The translations under genes and the position numbers were made by a program. A stretch of DNA of 64,000 bases. Source: Corallococcus interemptor (GTDB taxonomy: Bacteria; Myxococcota; Myxococcia; Myxococcales; Myxococcaceae). Under the pieces are notes generated by a model. That model worked only from the letters and a program-made list of their open reading frames with translations, searched no databases and had not been told where the DNA came from. Each line of letters starts with the position of its first letter. Positions within the stretch are counted from its first letter, which is position 1. The DNA lies in the NCBI RefSeq assembly GCF_003668875.1, contig NZ_RAWM01000005.1, positions 1 through 64,000 on the forward strand, written 5' to 3'. Of the stretch, positions 8,038 to 16,541 are shown piece after piece.

Positions 8038-8571
8038 ATGAGCTCCCCGAACGATCCGAAGAACGCACCTCCCTCCGCTGATGACGCCGCCGTGCTGGAC
8101 TTCGTGAGGAGCGCCTTCACGGTGGTCCGCGCGGGGGACGCCGCGAAGCTGCGCGAGATGCTCGACGCCGGGCTCCCCGTGGGCGTTCGCAACGAGCGGG
8201 GCGACTCGCTCCTGATGCTGGCCAGCTACCACGGCCACGTGGAGGCCACGCGCCTCTTGCTGGAGCGCGGGGCGGACCCGGAGCAGCCCAACGACGCCGG
8301 GCAGACACCGCTGGCCGGCGCGGCCTTCAAGGGCAACGAGGCCATCGCCACGGTGCTGCTGGACGCGGGCGCGAACGTGGACGGCACGGGCCCGGATGGC
8401 CGCACGCCGCTGATGTTCGCGGCCATGTTCGACAAGCTGGAGATGATGGAGCTGCTCATCCAGCGCGGCGCGGACCACCGGCAGCGGGACGCGGACAAGC
8501 GCACCGCGCTGGACTACGCACGCTCCATGGGCGCGGCGCGCGCCGCCGAACGGCTGTCGCCCAAGCCTTAA
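8038..8571 (+). CDS. Ankyrin-repeat protein, 177 aa
   Basis: Four ankyrin units can be read from about residue 30 to 165, each with a G-xT/S-LLM-A pattern and a following LL-RGAD or LLDAGAN helix-turn. There is no signal peptide, so the protein is predicted cytoplasmic. The start at 8038 has AGGAAGGA upstream. In Pseudomonas (AnkB with KatB) and Campylobacter (Cj1386 with KatA), ankyrin proteins next to catalase genes are needed for full catalase activity. The position here, two genes from katA, makes a similar role plausible but unproven. It overlaps the convergent tkt by four bases. Confidence 0.85.
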   Translation: MSSPNDPKNAPPSADDAAVLDFVRSAFTVVRAGDAAKLREMLDAGLPVGVRNERGDSLLMLASYHGHVEATRLLLERGADPEQPNDAGQTPLAGAAFKGNEAIATVLLDAGANVDGTGPDGRTPLMFAAMFDKLEMMELLIQRGADHRQRDADKRTALDYARSMGAARAAERLSPKP

Positions 8572-10475
8572 GCGTTCGTGTGGCCCCAGGCGTTGTCGGA
8601 CGGCCTGCCCCGGCCGTCCCCGCCCCGGGCCGTCGTCGCCTCCCTCAGCGAGGTGACGGCCTCCACGATGTGCCCGGCGTCGATGCCCGCGGCGTCCAGC
8701 AGCTCCGCGGGCTTCCCGGAGCCGGGCATCTTCGTCACCGCGAGCCGCACCACGGTGGGCAGCCGCTCGCGCTCGCCGGTGAAGGCCTCCAGCACCGCGT
8801 CCGCCAGGCCCCCTTCCGCCCAGTGGTCCTCCACCACGATGAGCCGCCCCAGCGTCTCGCGCGCGGCCTTGCGCAGCGTCTTCGCGTCCACCGGCTTCAC
8901 GGAGTACAGGTCGATGACGCGCACCGCGATGCCGTCCTTCTTCAGCGCTTCGTAGGCCTTGAGCGCTTCGTGCAACGTGATGCCGGCGGCCACCACCGTC
9001 GCCACGTCTTCATCGGACTGGCGCAGCACCTTGCTGCCGCCGATGGGGAACTCCTCCGTCGCGGGGTACAGCACCGGCGTCTTCTCCCGCGTGCTGCGCA
9101 GGTAGGTGATGCCCTGGCGCTCCACCACCTGCGCCAGCAGCTTCGCGGTCTGGTTCGCGTCGCTCGGGTAGAGCACCGTGCTGCCGCCCACCGCGCGCAT
9201 CATCGCCAGGTCCTCCAGCGCCATCTGTGACGGGCCGTCCTCGCCAATGGATACGCCCGCGTGGCTGCCGCACAGGTGCACCGTGGCGTTGGAGATGGCC
9301 GCCATGCGCACCTGGTCGTACGCGCGCGACAGGAAGGCCGCGAAGGTGCTGACGAAGGCCTTCTTGCCCAGCACCGCCAGCCCCACCGCGCTGGACACCA
9401 TGTTCTGCTCCGCGATGAACATCTCGAAGTAGCGCTTCGGGTGCGCCTTCTGGAACTCGTTCGCGTACGTGGAGTTGGACACCTCCGCGTCCAGCGCCAC
9501 CACGTCCGGCCGCGCGTTGCCCAGCGCCAGGAGCGCGTCCCCGTACGCCTTGCGCGTGGCCTCCTTCTGGCCGACCTCGTACACGGGCAGCACCAGGTCG
9601 GAAGCCTTGTCCTGCACGGTGGCCTTCAGCGCCTCCGGCTTCTTCACCTGGATGCGGACCTGTCGCTCCCCGCCCAGCTCGCGGATGGCGTCCTTGGCCT
9701 TGTCCTCCGGCAGCGGCTTGCCGTGCCAGCCGTCGTGGTTGGCGATGAGCGAGGAGCCACGCCCCTTCTCCGTCTTGCAGATGAGGCAGGTGGGCTGGCC
9801 CTTCTTCGCCTGCGCTTCGGCGAAGGCCCGGTCGATGGCGTCCAGGTCATGGCCATCCAGCGTGAGGGCGTTCCACCCGAAGGCGCGGACGCGGGCCGCG
9901 TAGGCCTCCAGGTTCCAGCCCAGCTCCGTCTCGCGGCTCTGCCCCAGGCGGTTCACGTCGATGATGGCGCACAGGTTGTCGAGCCCGTAGTGGGAGGCCT
10001 TGTCGAACGCCTCCCACACGGAGCCCTCCGCCGTCTCGCTGTCGCCCATGAGGACGTATGTGCGGAAGGGCAGGCCGTCCATCCTCGCGCCCAGGGCCAT
10101 GCCCACGCCCACCGCCAGGCCCTGCCCCAGCGAGCCGGTGGCCACGTCCACGAGCGGCAGCACGTGCGGGTTCGGGTGGCCCTCCAGCCGGCTGCCGAAC
10201 TTGCGCAGGGTGAGCAATTCCCGGTCGTCGATGGCGCCCGCCGCCTTGAAGGCGGAGTAGAGGACCGGACAGGCGTGGCCCTTGGAGAGCACGAAGCGGT
10301 CGTTGTTGGGCGCTTTGGGTTGCTGGAAGTCGAAGCGCAGGTACTTCTGGAAGAGCACGGCCATGATGTCCGCCGCGGACATGGACGAGCTGGGGTGGCC
10401 CGAGCCCGCCGCCGTGGTGCAGCGGATGCTGTCGATGCGCAGCTGCGCCGCGAGGTCCGCCAAGGTGTCCGCCAT
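8568..10475 (-). CDS. tkt: Transketolase
   Basis: Transfers two-carbon ketol units between sugar phosphates in the non-oxidative pentose phosphate pathway, using thiamine diphosphate. The 635-residue protein has GHPSSSMSAADIM at the N-terminus and a thiamine-diphosphate motif starting GDSETAEGSVWEA and ending at the Asn of AIIDVN. The central pyrimidine domain contains EQNMVSSAVGLA with the catalytic Glu, followed by the C-terminal VEDHWAEGG domain. Start is the ATG at 10475; the frame runs far upstream but only as an antisense shadow of tal. It is divergent from tal, giving a paired pentose-phosphate locus. Confidence 0.95.
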   Translation of the reverse strand: MADTLADLAAQLRIDSIRCTTAAGSGHPSSSMSAADIMAVLFQKYLRFDFQQPKAPNNDRFVLSKGHACPVLYSAFKAAGAIDDRELLTLRKFGSRLEGHPNPHVLPLVDVATGSLGQGLAVGVGMALGARMDGLPFRTYVLMGDSETAEGSVWEAFDKASHYGLDNLCAIIDVNRLGQSRETELGWNLEAYAARVRAFGWNALTLDGHDLDAIDRAFAEAQAKKGQPTCLICKTEKGRGSSLIANHDGWHGKPLPEDKAKDAIRELGGERQVRIQVKKPEALKATVQDKASDLVLPVYEVGQKEATRKAYGDALLALGNARPDVVALDAEVSNSTYANEFQKAHPKRYFEMFIAEQNMVSSAVGLAVLGKKAFVSTFAAFLSRAYDQVRMAAISNATVHLCGSHAGVSIGEDGPSQMALEDLAMMRAVGGSTVLYPSDANQTAKLLAQVVERQGITYLRSTREKTPVLYPATEEFPIGGSKVLRQSDEDVATVVAAGITLHEALKAYEALKKDGIAVRVIDLYSVKPVDAKTLRKAARETLGRLIVVEDHWAEGGLADAVLEAFTGERERLPTVVRLAVTKMPGSGKPAELLDAAGIDAGHIVEAVTSLREATTARGGDGRGRPSDNAWGHTNA

Positions 10476-10670
10476 CGTGTCGCTCCGGGGTTGGGGGGTG
10501 CCCGGGTACTGTGTTGACTGCCCTGGCTTGCGAGAAGCGCTGCCCCCCGCCGGCCCTGTTCGCAGGCAGAATCCGCGAGTGCCTGCCCGCCCGGCCGGAC
10601 CTGGGCGACAGGGCATGCGCAGATTAGAGAAACGCCATCCGGGAGCTTCGCGCCCCCGCCGGGAGAATCC

Positions 10671-11792
10671 ATGAATCCGCTGCGACAGCTCGCCGAGTTC
10701 GGCCAATCCGTCTGGGTGGACAACCTCCAGCGCAGCTACATCACGAAGGGCACGCTGAAGAAGTTCATCGAGGAGGACGGCCTCAAGGGGCTCACCTCCA
10801 ACCCGACCATCTTCCAGAAGGCCGTGTCGGGCAGCGACGACTACCAGGACCTCTTCGACGCGGCGAAGGGCAAGGGCGTCACGGGCAACGACCTCTACGA
10901 GCAGCTGGCCGTGCGCGACGTGCAGGGCGCCGCGGACATCCTCAAGTCCGTGTACGACGCGACGAAGGGCCAGGACGGCTACGCGTCGCTGGAGGTGTCC
11001 CCGCTGCTGGCGCTGGACACGCAGGGCACGCAGGAGGAGGCGCGGCGGCTGTGGAAGACGCTTTCGCGGCCCAACGTGATGATCAAGGTCCCGGGCACGG
11101 TGCCGGGCGTCCCCGCCATCGAGCAGCTCACCTCGGAGGGCATCAACGTCAACGTGACGCTGCTCTTCAGCCAGGAGCGCTACCGGGAGGTCGCCCTTGC
11201 CTACGTCGCCGGCCTGGAGAAGTTCGCCGCGTCCGGCGGGGACGTGAGCCGCGTGGCGAGCGTGGCGTCGTTCTTCATCAGCCGCATCGACGCCATCGTG
11301 GACAAGGAGCTGGAGAAGAAGCTGAAGGCGGGCGCCACGCCGGAGCAGCAGAAGGCGATGGAGGGGCTGAGCGGCAAGGTGGCCATCGCCAACGCGAAGC
11401 TCGCCTACCGCGCCTTCAAGGAGGTCTTCGGCAGCGCGCGCTGGAAGGCGCTCGCGGCGAAGGGAGCCAGGGTGCAGCGCGTGCTCTGGGCGAGCACCAG
11501 CACCAAGAGCCCGAAGCTGCGCGACGTGCTCTACGTGGAGGAGCTCATCGGCCGCGACACCGTCAACACCATGCCGCCCGCCACCATCGACGCGTTCCGC
11601 GACCACGGCAAGGTGCGCCCCAGCCTGGAGGAGGACCTGCCCGCGGCGGAGGCGACGATGCGCCAGCTGGAGGCGGCCGGCATCTCCATGAAGACCGTGA
11701 CGGACGAACTGGCCACCGACGGCATCCGCCTGTTCTCCGAGTCCTTCGACCAGCTTCTCTCCGCGGTGGGAGAGAAGCTGAAGAAGACGTAG
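10671..11792 (+). CDS. tal: Transaldolase, long form
   Basis: Transfers dihydroxyacetone units between sugar phosphates, complementing the divergent tkt. At 373 residues it is the longer transaldolase class found in actinobacteria and myxobacteria. N-terminal GLTSNPTIFQKA and the central VMIKVPGT are family signatures. The Schiff-base Lys is expected in WASTSTKSP, before LRDVLYVEELIGRDTVNTMP, which continues the family core. The ATG at 10671 follows GGGAG. The 195-base gap to tkt must contain both promoters; none was assigned. Confidence 0.95.
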   Translation: MNPLRQLAEFGQSVWVDNLQRSYITKGTLKKFIEEDGLKGLTSNPTIFQKAVSGSDDYQDLFDAAKGKGVTGNDLYEQLAVRDVQGAADILKSVYDATKGQDGYASLEVSPLLALDTQGTQEEARRLWKTLSRPNVMIKVPGTVPGVPAIEQLTSEGINVNVTLLFSQERYREVALAYVAGLEKFAASGGDVSRVASVASFFISRIDAIVDKELEKKLKAGATPEQQKAMEGLSGKVAIANAKLAYRAFKEVFGSARWKALAAKGARVQRVLWASTSTKSPKLRDVLYVEELIGRDTVNTMPPATIDAFRDHGKVRPSLEEDLPAAEATMRQLEAAGISMKTVTDELATDGIRLFSESFDQLLSAVGEKLKKT

Positions 11793-11809
11793 CGCCGAAG
11801 GGGCCGCGC

Positions 11810-13327
11810 CTACCGGTAGGTGTCCAGGTAGGCGCGGTGGCTGCTGGAGAACTCGTAGCTGGTGAACGCGTCCCAGTTGATGGACCAGGTCATCAGCCCC
11901 TTGAAGCCCGGGTAGCCACCCGCCTGCCGCAGCACGTAGGCGCCTCCGAAGGACTGGCCCTTCATCAGGTAGTCCAGCGCCTTCCGCACGTTGGCGGGCG
12001 TCGTGTAGCCGCCGCCCGCGGCCTGCGGCGAGGACGGCAGGCCGATGACGACCTGCTCCGGACGCAGCGCGGGGAAGACGGCGCTCGCGTTGCCGCCCAC
12101 GGGGAAGCCCTGGAGCAGCATCTCCGCCATGGCCACGTGGAAGTCCGGCGTGGACTGCGCGTAGGCGCGGCCGTCCAGCGCCATCACGGTGCCGGTGTTG
12201 TAGTGCTGCACGTGCAGGTACGTCAGCCGGTCGCGCAGCGCGTGGATGACGGGGAGGTACGCGCCCCAGGGGCCGCCGTACGCCGCGTAGCCGCCCTGCA
12301 CGTAGGCGGTCTCCGGCGCCATGGTGAGCAGGAAGCCCGCGCCGTTGTCGTTGAGCAGCTGGCGAGTGCCGGCGATGAGGTTCTGGATGCGCGGCGTGGT
12401 GGGGTTGCGGAAGTCGGTGTCCCCGCTGTTGAGCGACAGCGACGCGCCCTCCAGGTCCAGGTCCAGGCCGTCAAAGCCATACGTGTTGATGAGCCCCTGC
12501 ATGCTGGTGACGAAGGCCTGCCGCGCCGCCGCGGTGTCCAGGTGGATGGTGCCGTTGGCGCCGCCCAGGGAGATGAGCACCTTGCGGCCCTGCGCCTTGA
12601 GCGTGGCGATGTCTGCTTTGAACTCGGCCACGGTGGCGTTGTAGGGCGTGAAGCCCATGGTGCCTGACGGCGCGCCCGCCACCGGCTCCGCGAAGGCCAC
12701 CTGGATGACGTTGAACCGGGACGACACGTCACGCAGCCGGATGTTGGTGGAGCCGTTGTCGAAGTTGTGCCAGTAGCCGACCAGCACCTTGCTGCCCACG
12801 GGCGCCGTGTTGCCCGTCGTCACCGAGACGGTGTTGCTCGCGACGGAGCGGTTGCCGGCCGCGTCGCGCGCCTTCGCGGTGAACGTGTAGACGGTGTTGG
12901 CGGCGAGCCCCGTGACGGTGGCGCCCGTCGTGGTGCTGGTGGCCGCCGCGCTGGTGCCGCCGTTGACGAAGATTTCGTAGCCGGTGACGCCCACGTTGTC
13001 GCTGGACGCGTTGAACGCCAGGGACACGCTGGAGGCCGTCACGCCGGTGGAGCGCAGGGAGCCGGGAGCGGTGGGGGCCTGCGTGTCCGCGGGGGGATTG
13101 CCGGTGCGCTCCAGCCAGAGCGCGAGCACGTTGGGCGGCTCCCAGCCCACCAGGGACGTGTGGGCCTGACGGCAGTCGTAGCCCTTGCCGCCATACGACG
13201 CGATGTCGCCCACGGCGTACGCGACGCCTGGGGCCCAGGCGCCCCGGTCCGCGGCCAGGGCCAGGGTGGGCAGAAGCAGCAGGAGCACGGCGAGGGCCGC
13301 GCGGGACGAGGAACGAGGGGGATGCAT
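11810..13327 (-). CDS. Secreted GH18 chitinase with chitin-binding and FN3 domains
   Basis: A 505-residue exoenzyme hydrolysing beta-1,4-N-acetylglucosamine polymers. Domains in order: a Sec signal ending near LPTLALA (residue 25); a CBM5/12 chitin-binding module (about 27-75) with aromatic WAPGVAY and GYDCRQAH; a fibronectin type III domain (about 85-170); and a GH18 barrel (about 180-500). The barrel contains DGLDLDLE, the complete DxxDxDxE catalytic motif, preceded by KVLISLGGANG. It converges on tal with 17 bases between stops. Myxobacteria use such enzymes on fungal prey and dead matter; that role is inference. The ribosome site is GGGAGG. Confidence 0.93.
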   Translation of the reverse strand: MHPPRSSSRAALAVLLLLLPTLALAADRGAWAPGVAYAVGDIASYGGKGYDCRQAHTSLVGWEPPNVLALWLERTGNPPADTQAPTAPGSLRSTGVTASSVSLAFNASSDNVGVTGYEIFVNGGTSAAATSTTTGATVTGLAANTVYTFTAKARDAAGNRSVASNTVSVTTGNTAPVGSKVLVGYWHNFDNGSTNIRLRDVSSRFNVIQVAFAEPVAGAPSGTMGFTPYNATVAEFKADIATLKAQGRKVLISLGGANGTIHLDTAAARQAFVTSMQGLINTYGFDGLDLDLEGASLSLNSGDTDFRNPTTPRIQNLIAGTRQLLNDNGAGFLLTMAPETAYVQGGYAAYGGPWGAYLPVIHALRDRLTYLHVQHYNTGTVMALDGRAYAQSTPDFHVAMAEMLLQGFPVGGNASAVFPALRPEQVVIGLPSSPQAAGGGYTTPANVRKALDYLMKGQSFGGAYVLRQAGGYPGFKGLMTWSINWDAFTSYEFSSSHRAYLDTYR

Positions 13328-13455
13328 GTGGGGGAAAGCCTCCCGGAAATGGGTCCGGAAGACAGGGAGGGAGGGACCGGGCCATTCGGGTCAAACCCGC
13401 CGGTGCCTCGTTGGAAAGGTTGCTCAGCGAACGGAGGACCGAGCCCCTGGGAACG

Positions 13456-13492
13456 AGGGATTCCGCCAGGATCCCTGGTCTCTAGAATCCCT
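13456..13492 (+). promoter_or_regulatory. Nested inverted repeat directly before the kinase start codon
   Basis: Outer arms AGGGATTC (13456-13463) and GAATCCCT (13485-13492) enclose inner arms CCAGG (13466-13470) and CCTGG (13474-13478), and the ATG follows at 13497. If transcribed, this folds into a two-part hairpin ending four bases before the start codon, where the ribosome site should be, and no separate Shine-Dalgarno is visible. It could equally be a DNA operator. Both readings are inference. Confidence 0.5.
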
Positions 13493-13496
13493 ACCC

Positions 13497-14756
13497 ATGA
13501 AGTTCCTTGGTGAGCTGGATCCGGCCTCTCTCTCGCGAACCCAGCGGTGCAACCGCCGCCTCTCCGACCCGAGCCGCCTGCAAGCGATTCGGGACACCGG
13601 GCTGATGGACACGCCCCAGGAGGAGGCCTTTGACCGGCTCGCCCGCCTGGCGGCGCAGCTGCTCAACGTTCCACTGACCATCATGTCGCTGGTGGACGCG
13701 AACCGGCAGTTCTTCAAGGCGGACTTCGGCCTGCCCTCGCCCTTCCGGGAGACCCGGACGCTGCCCATCGACGCGTCGCTGTGCCGCTACACGCTCGAGG
13801 GTGAGTCCATCATCTCCTCGAACGCGCCCGCGGATCCGTTCCTGAAGCTCCATCCCTCCACGGGGCCGTGGGGCATCGTCGCGCTCATCGTGCTGCCGCT
13901 CATCAACCCGGACGGGCACGTGCTGGGCACCTTCTGCTGCATCCAGCCCTCGGTGCGCGAGTGGTCCCAGCAGGACCTCACGGTGATGAAGGAGCTGACG
14001 GCCTCCATCATGACGGAGGTCAACCTGCGCAATCAGATCCGCAAGCTGAAGGCCGAGCAGAACATGCGGGACACGTTCGTCGCGGCGCTCACCCATGACC
14101 TGCGCACGCCGCTGACGGCGTCGAAGCTGAGCGTGCAGCTGCTGGGCAGGCGCCACGCGGACGTGCCGGGCGTGCAGGCCTCCGTGTCCCGCGTGACGGC
14201 GAGCCTGGACCGCGCGGAGCAGATGATCCAGAACCTGCTGGACGCCAGCCGCATCCAGGCCGGCAAGCCGATGGCGCTGGAGATGAGCGATTGTGACCTC
14301 CACGCCGTCACGGCCCAGACGCTGGACGAACTGTCGGCGGTCTACCCGGAGCGCTTCGTGCTGACGGCGGAGGGCGACTTCAAGCTGCGGGCGGATGTGC
14401 TCGGGCTGCGCCGCATCGTGGAGAACCTGGCGTCCAACGCGGCGAAGTACGGCGCGCCGGGCACTCCGATTGAGGTCCGCCTCGACCGGGGCGAAACCCA
14501 GGTGATGCTCCAGGTGCGCAACCAGGGCACGCCCATCGCAGCGGAAGAGCTGCAGTCCATCTTCGAGCCGTTCCACCGCACGCGGTCCGCGACGGAGAGC
14601 GCGTCGAAGGGGTGGGGACTGGGGCTGGCTTTGGTGAGGGGCCTGGCCGAATCGCACGGAGGCAAGGCCACCGTGACGAGCTGCGCCGAGAAGGGGACCT
14701 GCTTCACCATCACCCTGCCGCTGGACGCGAGCGCGGGGCGGCGGCTATCAGCCTGA
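13497..14756 (+). CDS. GAF-domain sensor histidine kinase
   Basis: A 419-residue soluble kinase. An N-terminal GAF domain (about 30-180) has the FDRLARLAAQLLNVPLTIMS opening and the DA-RQFFKA segment typical of GAF sensors. It is followed by a HisKA dimerisation helix with the phospho-acceptor in ALTHDLRTPL and a HATPase domain with the N box ENLASNAAKYG and G2 box GWGLGLALV. The G1 Asp is replaced by Asn (RNQGTPI), a variant also common in GAF/phytochrome-type kinases. There is no membrane segment or receiver domain, and no cognate regulator is adjacent. Two HEAT-repeat genes follow at four bases, suggesting co-transcription. Confidence 0.9.
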   Translation: MKFLGELDPASLSRTQRCNRRLSDPSRLQAIRDTGLMDTPQEEAFDRLARLAAQLLNVPLTIMSLVDANRQFFKADFGLPSPFRETRTLPIDASLCRYTLEGESIISSNAPADPFLKLHPSTGPWGIVALIVLPLINPDGHVLGTFCCIQPSVREWSQQDLTVMKELTASIMTEVNLRNQIRKLKAEQNMRDTFVAALTHDLRTPLTASKLSVQLLGRRHADVPGVQASVSRVTASLDRAEQMIQNLLDASRIQAGKPMALEMSDCDLHAVTAQTLDELSAVYPERFVLTAEGDFKLRADVLGLRRIVENLASNAAKYGAPGTPIEVRLDRGETQVMLQVRNQGTPIAAEELQSIFEPFHRTRSATESASKGWGLGLALVRGLAESHGGKATVTSCAEKGTCFTITLPLDASAGRRLSA

Positions 14757-14760
14757 GGTC

Positions 14761-15600
14761 ATGCCCATTCCCTCGCATTACGCCTCCCTCTCGGCGCTGG
14801 AGCTGGCGGCCATCACGCTCCTGGAGCTGAAGGGCGCTTGGACCCTGGCCGCGCTCGCTGCGCTGCACGAACGCGACCGGCAGGAGGTGTTCGACGCTGG
14901 CGTGCAGTTGCTGCGGTCTGCGTCCGCACGGGAGCGCGAACGCGGCGTGGGGCTGCTCTTCTACACAGGGTGGCCCAACAGTGTGAATTTCGAGGAGCGC
15001 AGGGCGCGAGGCACGGAGATCCTGCTGTCCGCGCTGAGCACGGAGCAGGATGTCTCCGTCCTCCAGCAGATGGGCCGCACGCTGGGGCACTTCGAGGACA
15101 TCCGGTCGGTGCGCGCGCTGCTGACCTTGAAGGACCACCCGGATGCACGGGTCCGGCAGGGCGTTGTCTGGGGCCTGAGACCGCACGCCCGCCACGTTTC
15201 CGTGGCCCTGCGGACCCTGCTCGAGCTCTCCCGGGACGGGGACACGTCTGTTCGCAAGGAGGTGCTTTCTGGACTGTCCCTCGTGGGCGAGGACGCGCTG
15301 GACACCCCGGAGCTGCGGGATGCCTTCTTTGACCGGCTCTCGGAGGAGGATGCCGGCATCCGGGCCAAAGCGCTGTTGGGGCTGGCCAGGAGGAAGGACC
15401 CGCGAGCGAGGGAGCCGCTCCGGCGTGAGCTGGAGCGACGTCCCGTCGCCATCGAAGCCATCGAGGCCGTGAGATACCTGGAGGACGCCTCGTTCCTGCC
15501 GCTGCTCCTCGCCGTCCGGGAGGCAGCCTGCCCGATGGACGAGGCCTTCGAGGACGCCATCGGCTTCGCCATCGAGAGCCTGGGAGGGCGCGCGACATGA
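14761..15600 (+). CDS. HEAT-repeat protein, first of a tandem pair
   Basis: A 279-residue all-helical protein of HEAT or PBS-lyase-like repeats, seen in the recurring DHPDARVRQGVVWGL, DTSVRKEVLSGL and DAGIRAKALLGLARRKD units. The start lies four bases after the kinase stop, behind a GAGG site that overlaps that stop. It shares repeat order and phrases such as DTPELRDA-FDRL, RKDPR-EPLRRELE and a terminal helix with the next gene, so the two arose by duplication. Family proteins are protein-binding scaffolds. Its link to the kinase is from operon position only. Confidence 0.8.
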   Translation: MPIPSHYASLSALELAAITLLELKGAWTLAALAALHERDRQEVFDAGVQLLRSASARERERGVGLLFYTGWPNSVNFEERRARGTEILLSALSTEQDVSVLQQMGRTLGHFEDIRSVRALLTLKDHPDARVRQGVVWGLRPHARHVSVALRTLLELSRDGDTSVRKEVLSGLSLVGEDALDTPELRDAFFDRLSEEDAGIRAKALLGLARRKDPRAREPLRRELERRPVAIEAIEAVRYLEDASFLPLLLAVREAACPMDEAFEDAIGFAIESLGGRAT

Positions 15601-16394
15601 AGGACCGCTCCGTTCCGGAATTGATTGCCCTCGCGTTGCAGGGGGACGAGGACGACGAGACGGCCTGGGAAGCGATCCGCGAGCTGCACGACCGGGGCGG
15701 CGACGAGGTCTTCGAGGCCGCAGTGAAACTGCTGCACTCCGCCTCTTCACGGGAGCGCGGACGCGGCGCGGACATCCTGGCCCAACTGCGAAGTCCCGAG
15801 CTCGTCACCCGGTGCGCGGATGAAATCCTGTCCGCGCTGGTGACGGAGCAGGAGGTCCCCGTGCTGGAATCCATGGCCGTGGGCCTGGGGCACCTCCGGG
15901 ATGCCCGGGCCGTTCCCGTCCTCCAGCCCCTGAAGGACCACCCGGACTCGGACGTCCGGATGGGCGTGGTCATGGGGATGATGCCCCACCGGGATCCGGT
16001 CGCCATCCAGACCTTGATTCAACTCTCGCGCGACAGCGACGAGGACGTCCGGAACTGGGCGACCTTCAGCCTGGGCACCCAGGCGGAAGAGGTGGACACG
16101 CCCGAGCTCCGGGACGCGCTGTTCGACCGGCTCACGGAGCCCGACATCGAGCTTCGCGGAGAAGCCCTGGTCGGACTGGCGCTGCGCAAGGACCCGCGCG
16201 TCCTGGAGCCGCTGCGCCGCGAACTGGAGAGCAGCTATGTCATCGTCCTGGCGGTCGAAGCCGCACAGGCGCTGGAGGACGTCTCCCTCCTGCCGCTGCT
16301 CCGTCAACTCTGGGAGAGTCCCGGTAAGGCAGACAGCTACTTCCGCAACGTCCTCGCCGACGCCATCGCCCACCTGGAAGGGCTGGTGCGCTGA
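15597..16394 (+). CDS. HEAT-repeat protein, second of a tandem pair
   Basis: A 265-residue paralogue of the preceding protein, overlapping it by ATGA (15597-15600), which points to translational coupling. The repeats DHPDSDVRMGVVMGM, DEDVRNWATFSLG and IELRGEALVGLALRKDPR align in order with those of the upstream copy, while the N-terminal 60 residues diverge. A GGGAGGG ribosome site lies within the end of the upstream gene. Predicted cytoplasmic scaffold; no catalytic motif. A hairpin follows at 16401. Confidence 0.8.
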   Translation: MKDRSVPELIALALQGDEDDETAWEAIRELHDRGGDEVFEAAVKLLHSASSRERGRGADILAQLRSPELVTRCADEILSALVTEQEVPVLESMAVGLGHLRDARAVPVLQPLKDHPDSDVRMGVVMGMMPHRDPVAIQTLIQLSRDSDEDVRNWATFSLGTQAEEVDTPELRDALFDRLTEPDIELRGEALVGLALRKDPRVLEPLRRELESSYVIVLAVEAAQALEDVSLLPLLRQLWESPGKADSYFRNVLADAIAHLEGLVR

Positions 16395-16400
16395 AAGCCC

Positions 16401-16432
16401 CCTGTCCGCTCCAGCGGTCGCCGGACGACAGG
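16401..16432 (+). terminator. Hairpin after the kinase-HEAT operon
   Basis: Outer arms CCTGTC (16401-16406) and GACAGG (16427-16432) enclose inner CCGCT/AGCGG arms (16406-16410 and 16413-16417). It lies seven bases past the stop codon of the second HEAT gene. There is no T-run, so intrinsic termination is uncertain. It may instead be a 3'-end stabilising structure. Confidence 0.4.
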
Positions 16433-16541
16433 AAGCGTGCGCGCACCGCACGTCTGCCTTGCAGCACGGCGGTGGGTGCACTAGCCATCGGGGGACGAGG
16501 GCCGACGGCGCCGACCGCTCGGGTCCTCCGAGGATGACTTT

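Noticed and set aside
8568-11606. A continuous 1012-codon minus-strand frame across tkt and the tal region
   Set aside because: Only the part up to 10475 encodes transketolase. The rest is antisense to tal, rich in His/Arg/Gly, without domain similarity or a ribosome site, while tal has clear homology on the plus strand.
13185-13496. Longer start for the GAF histidine kinase
   Set aside because: The extra 104 residues overlap the promoter of the divergent chitinase and show no GAF-family similarity. The ATG at 13497 starts just before the conserved domain.
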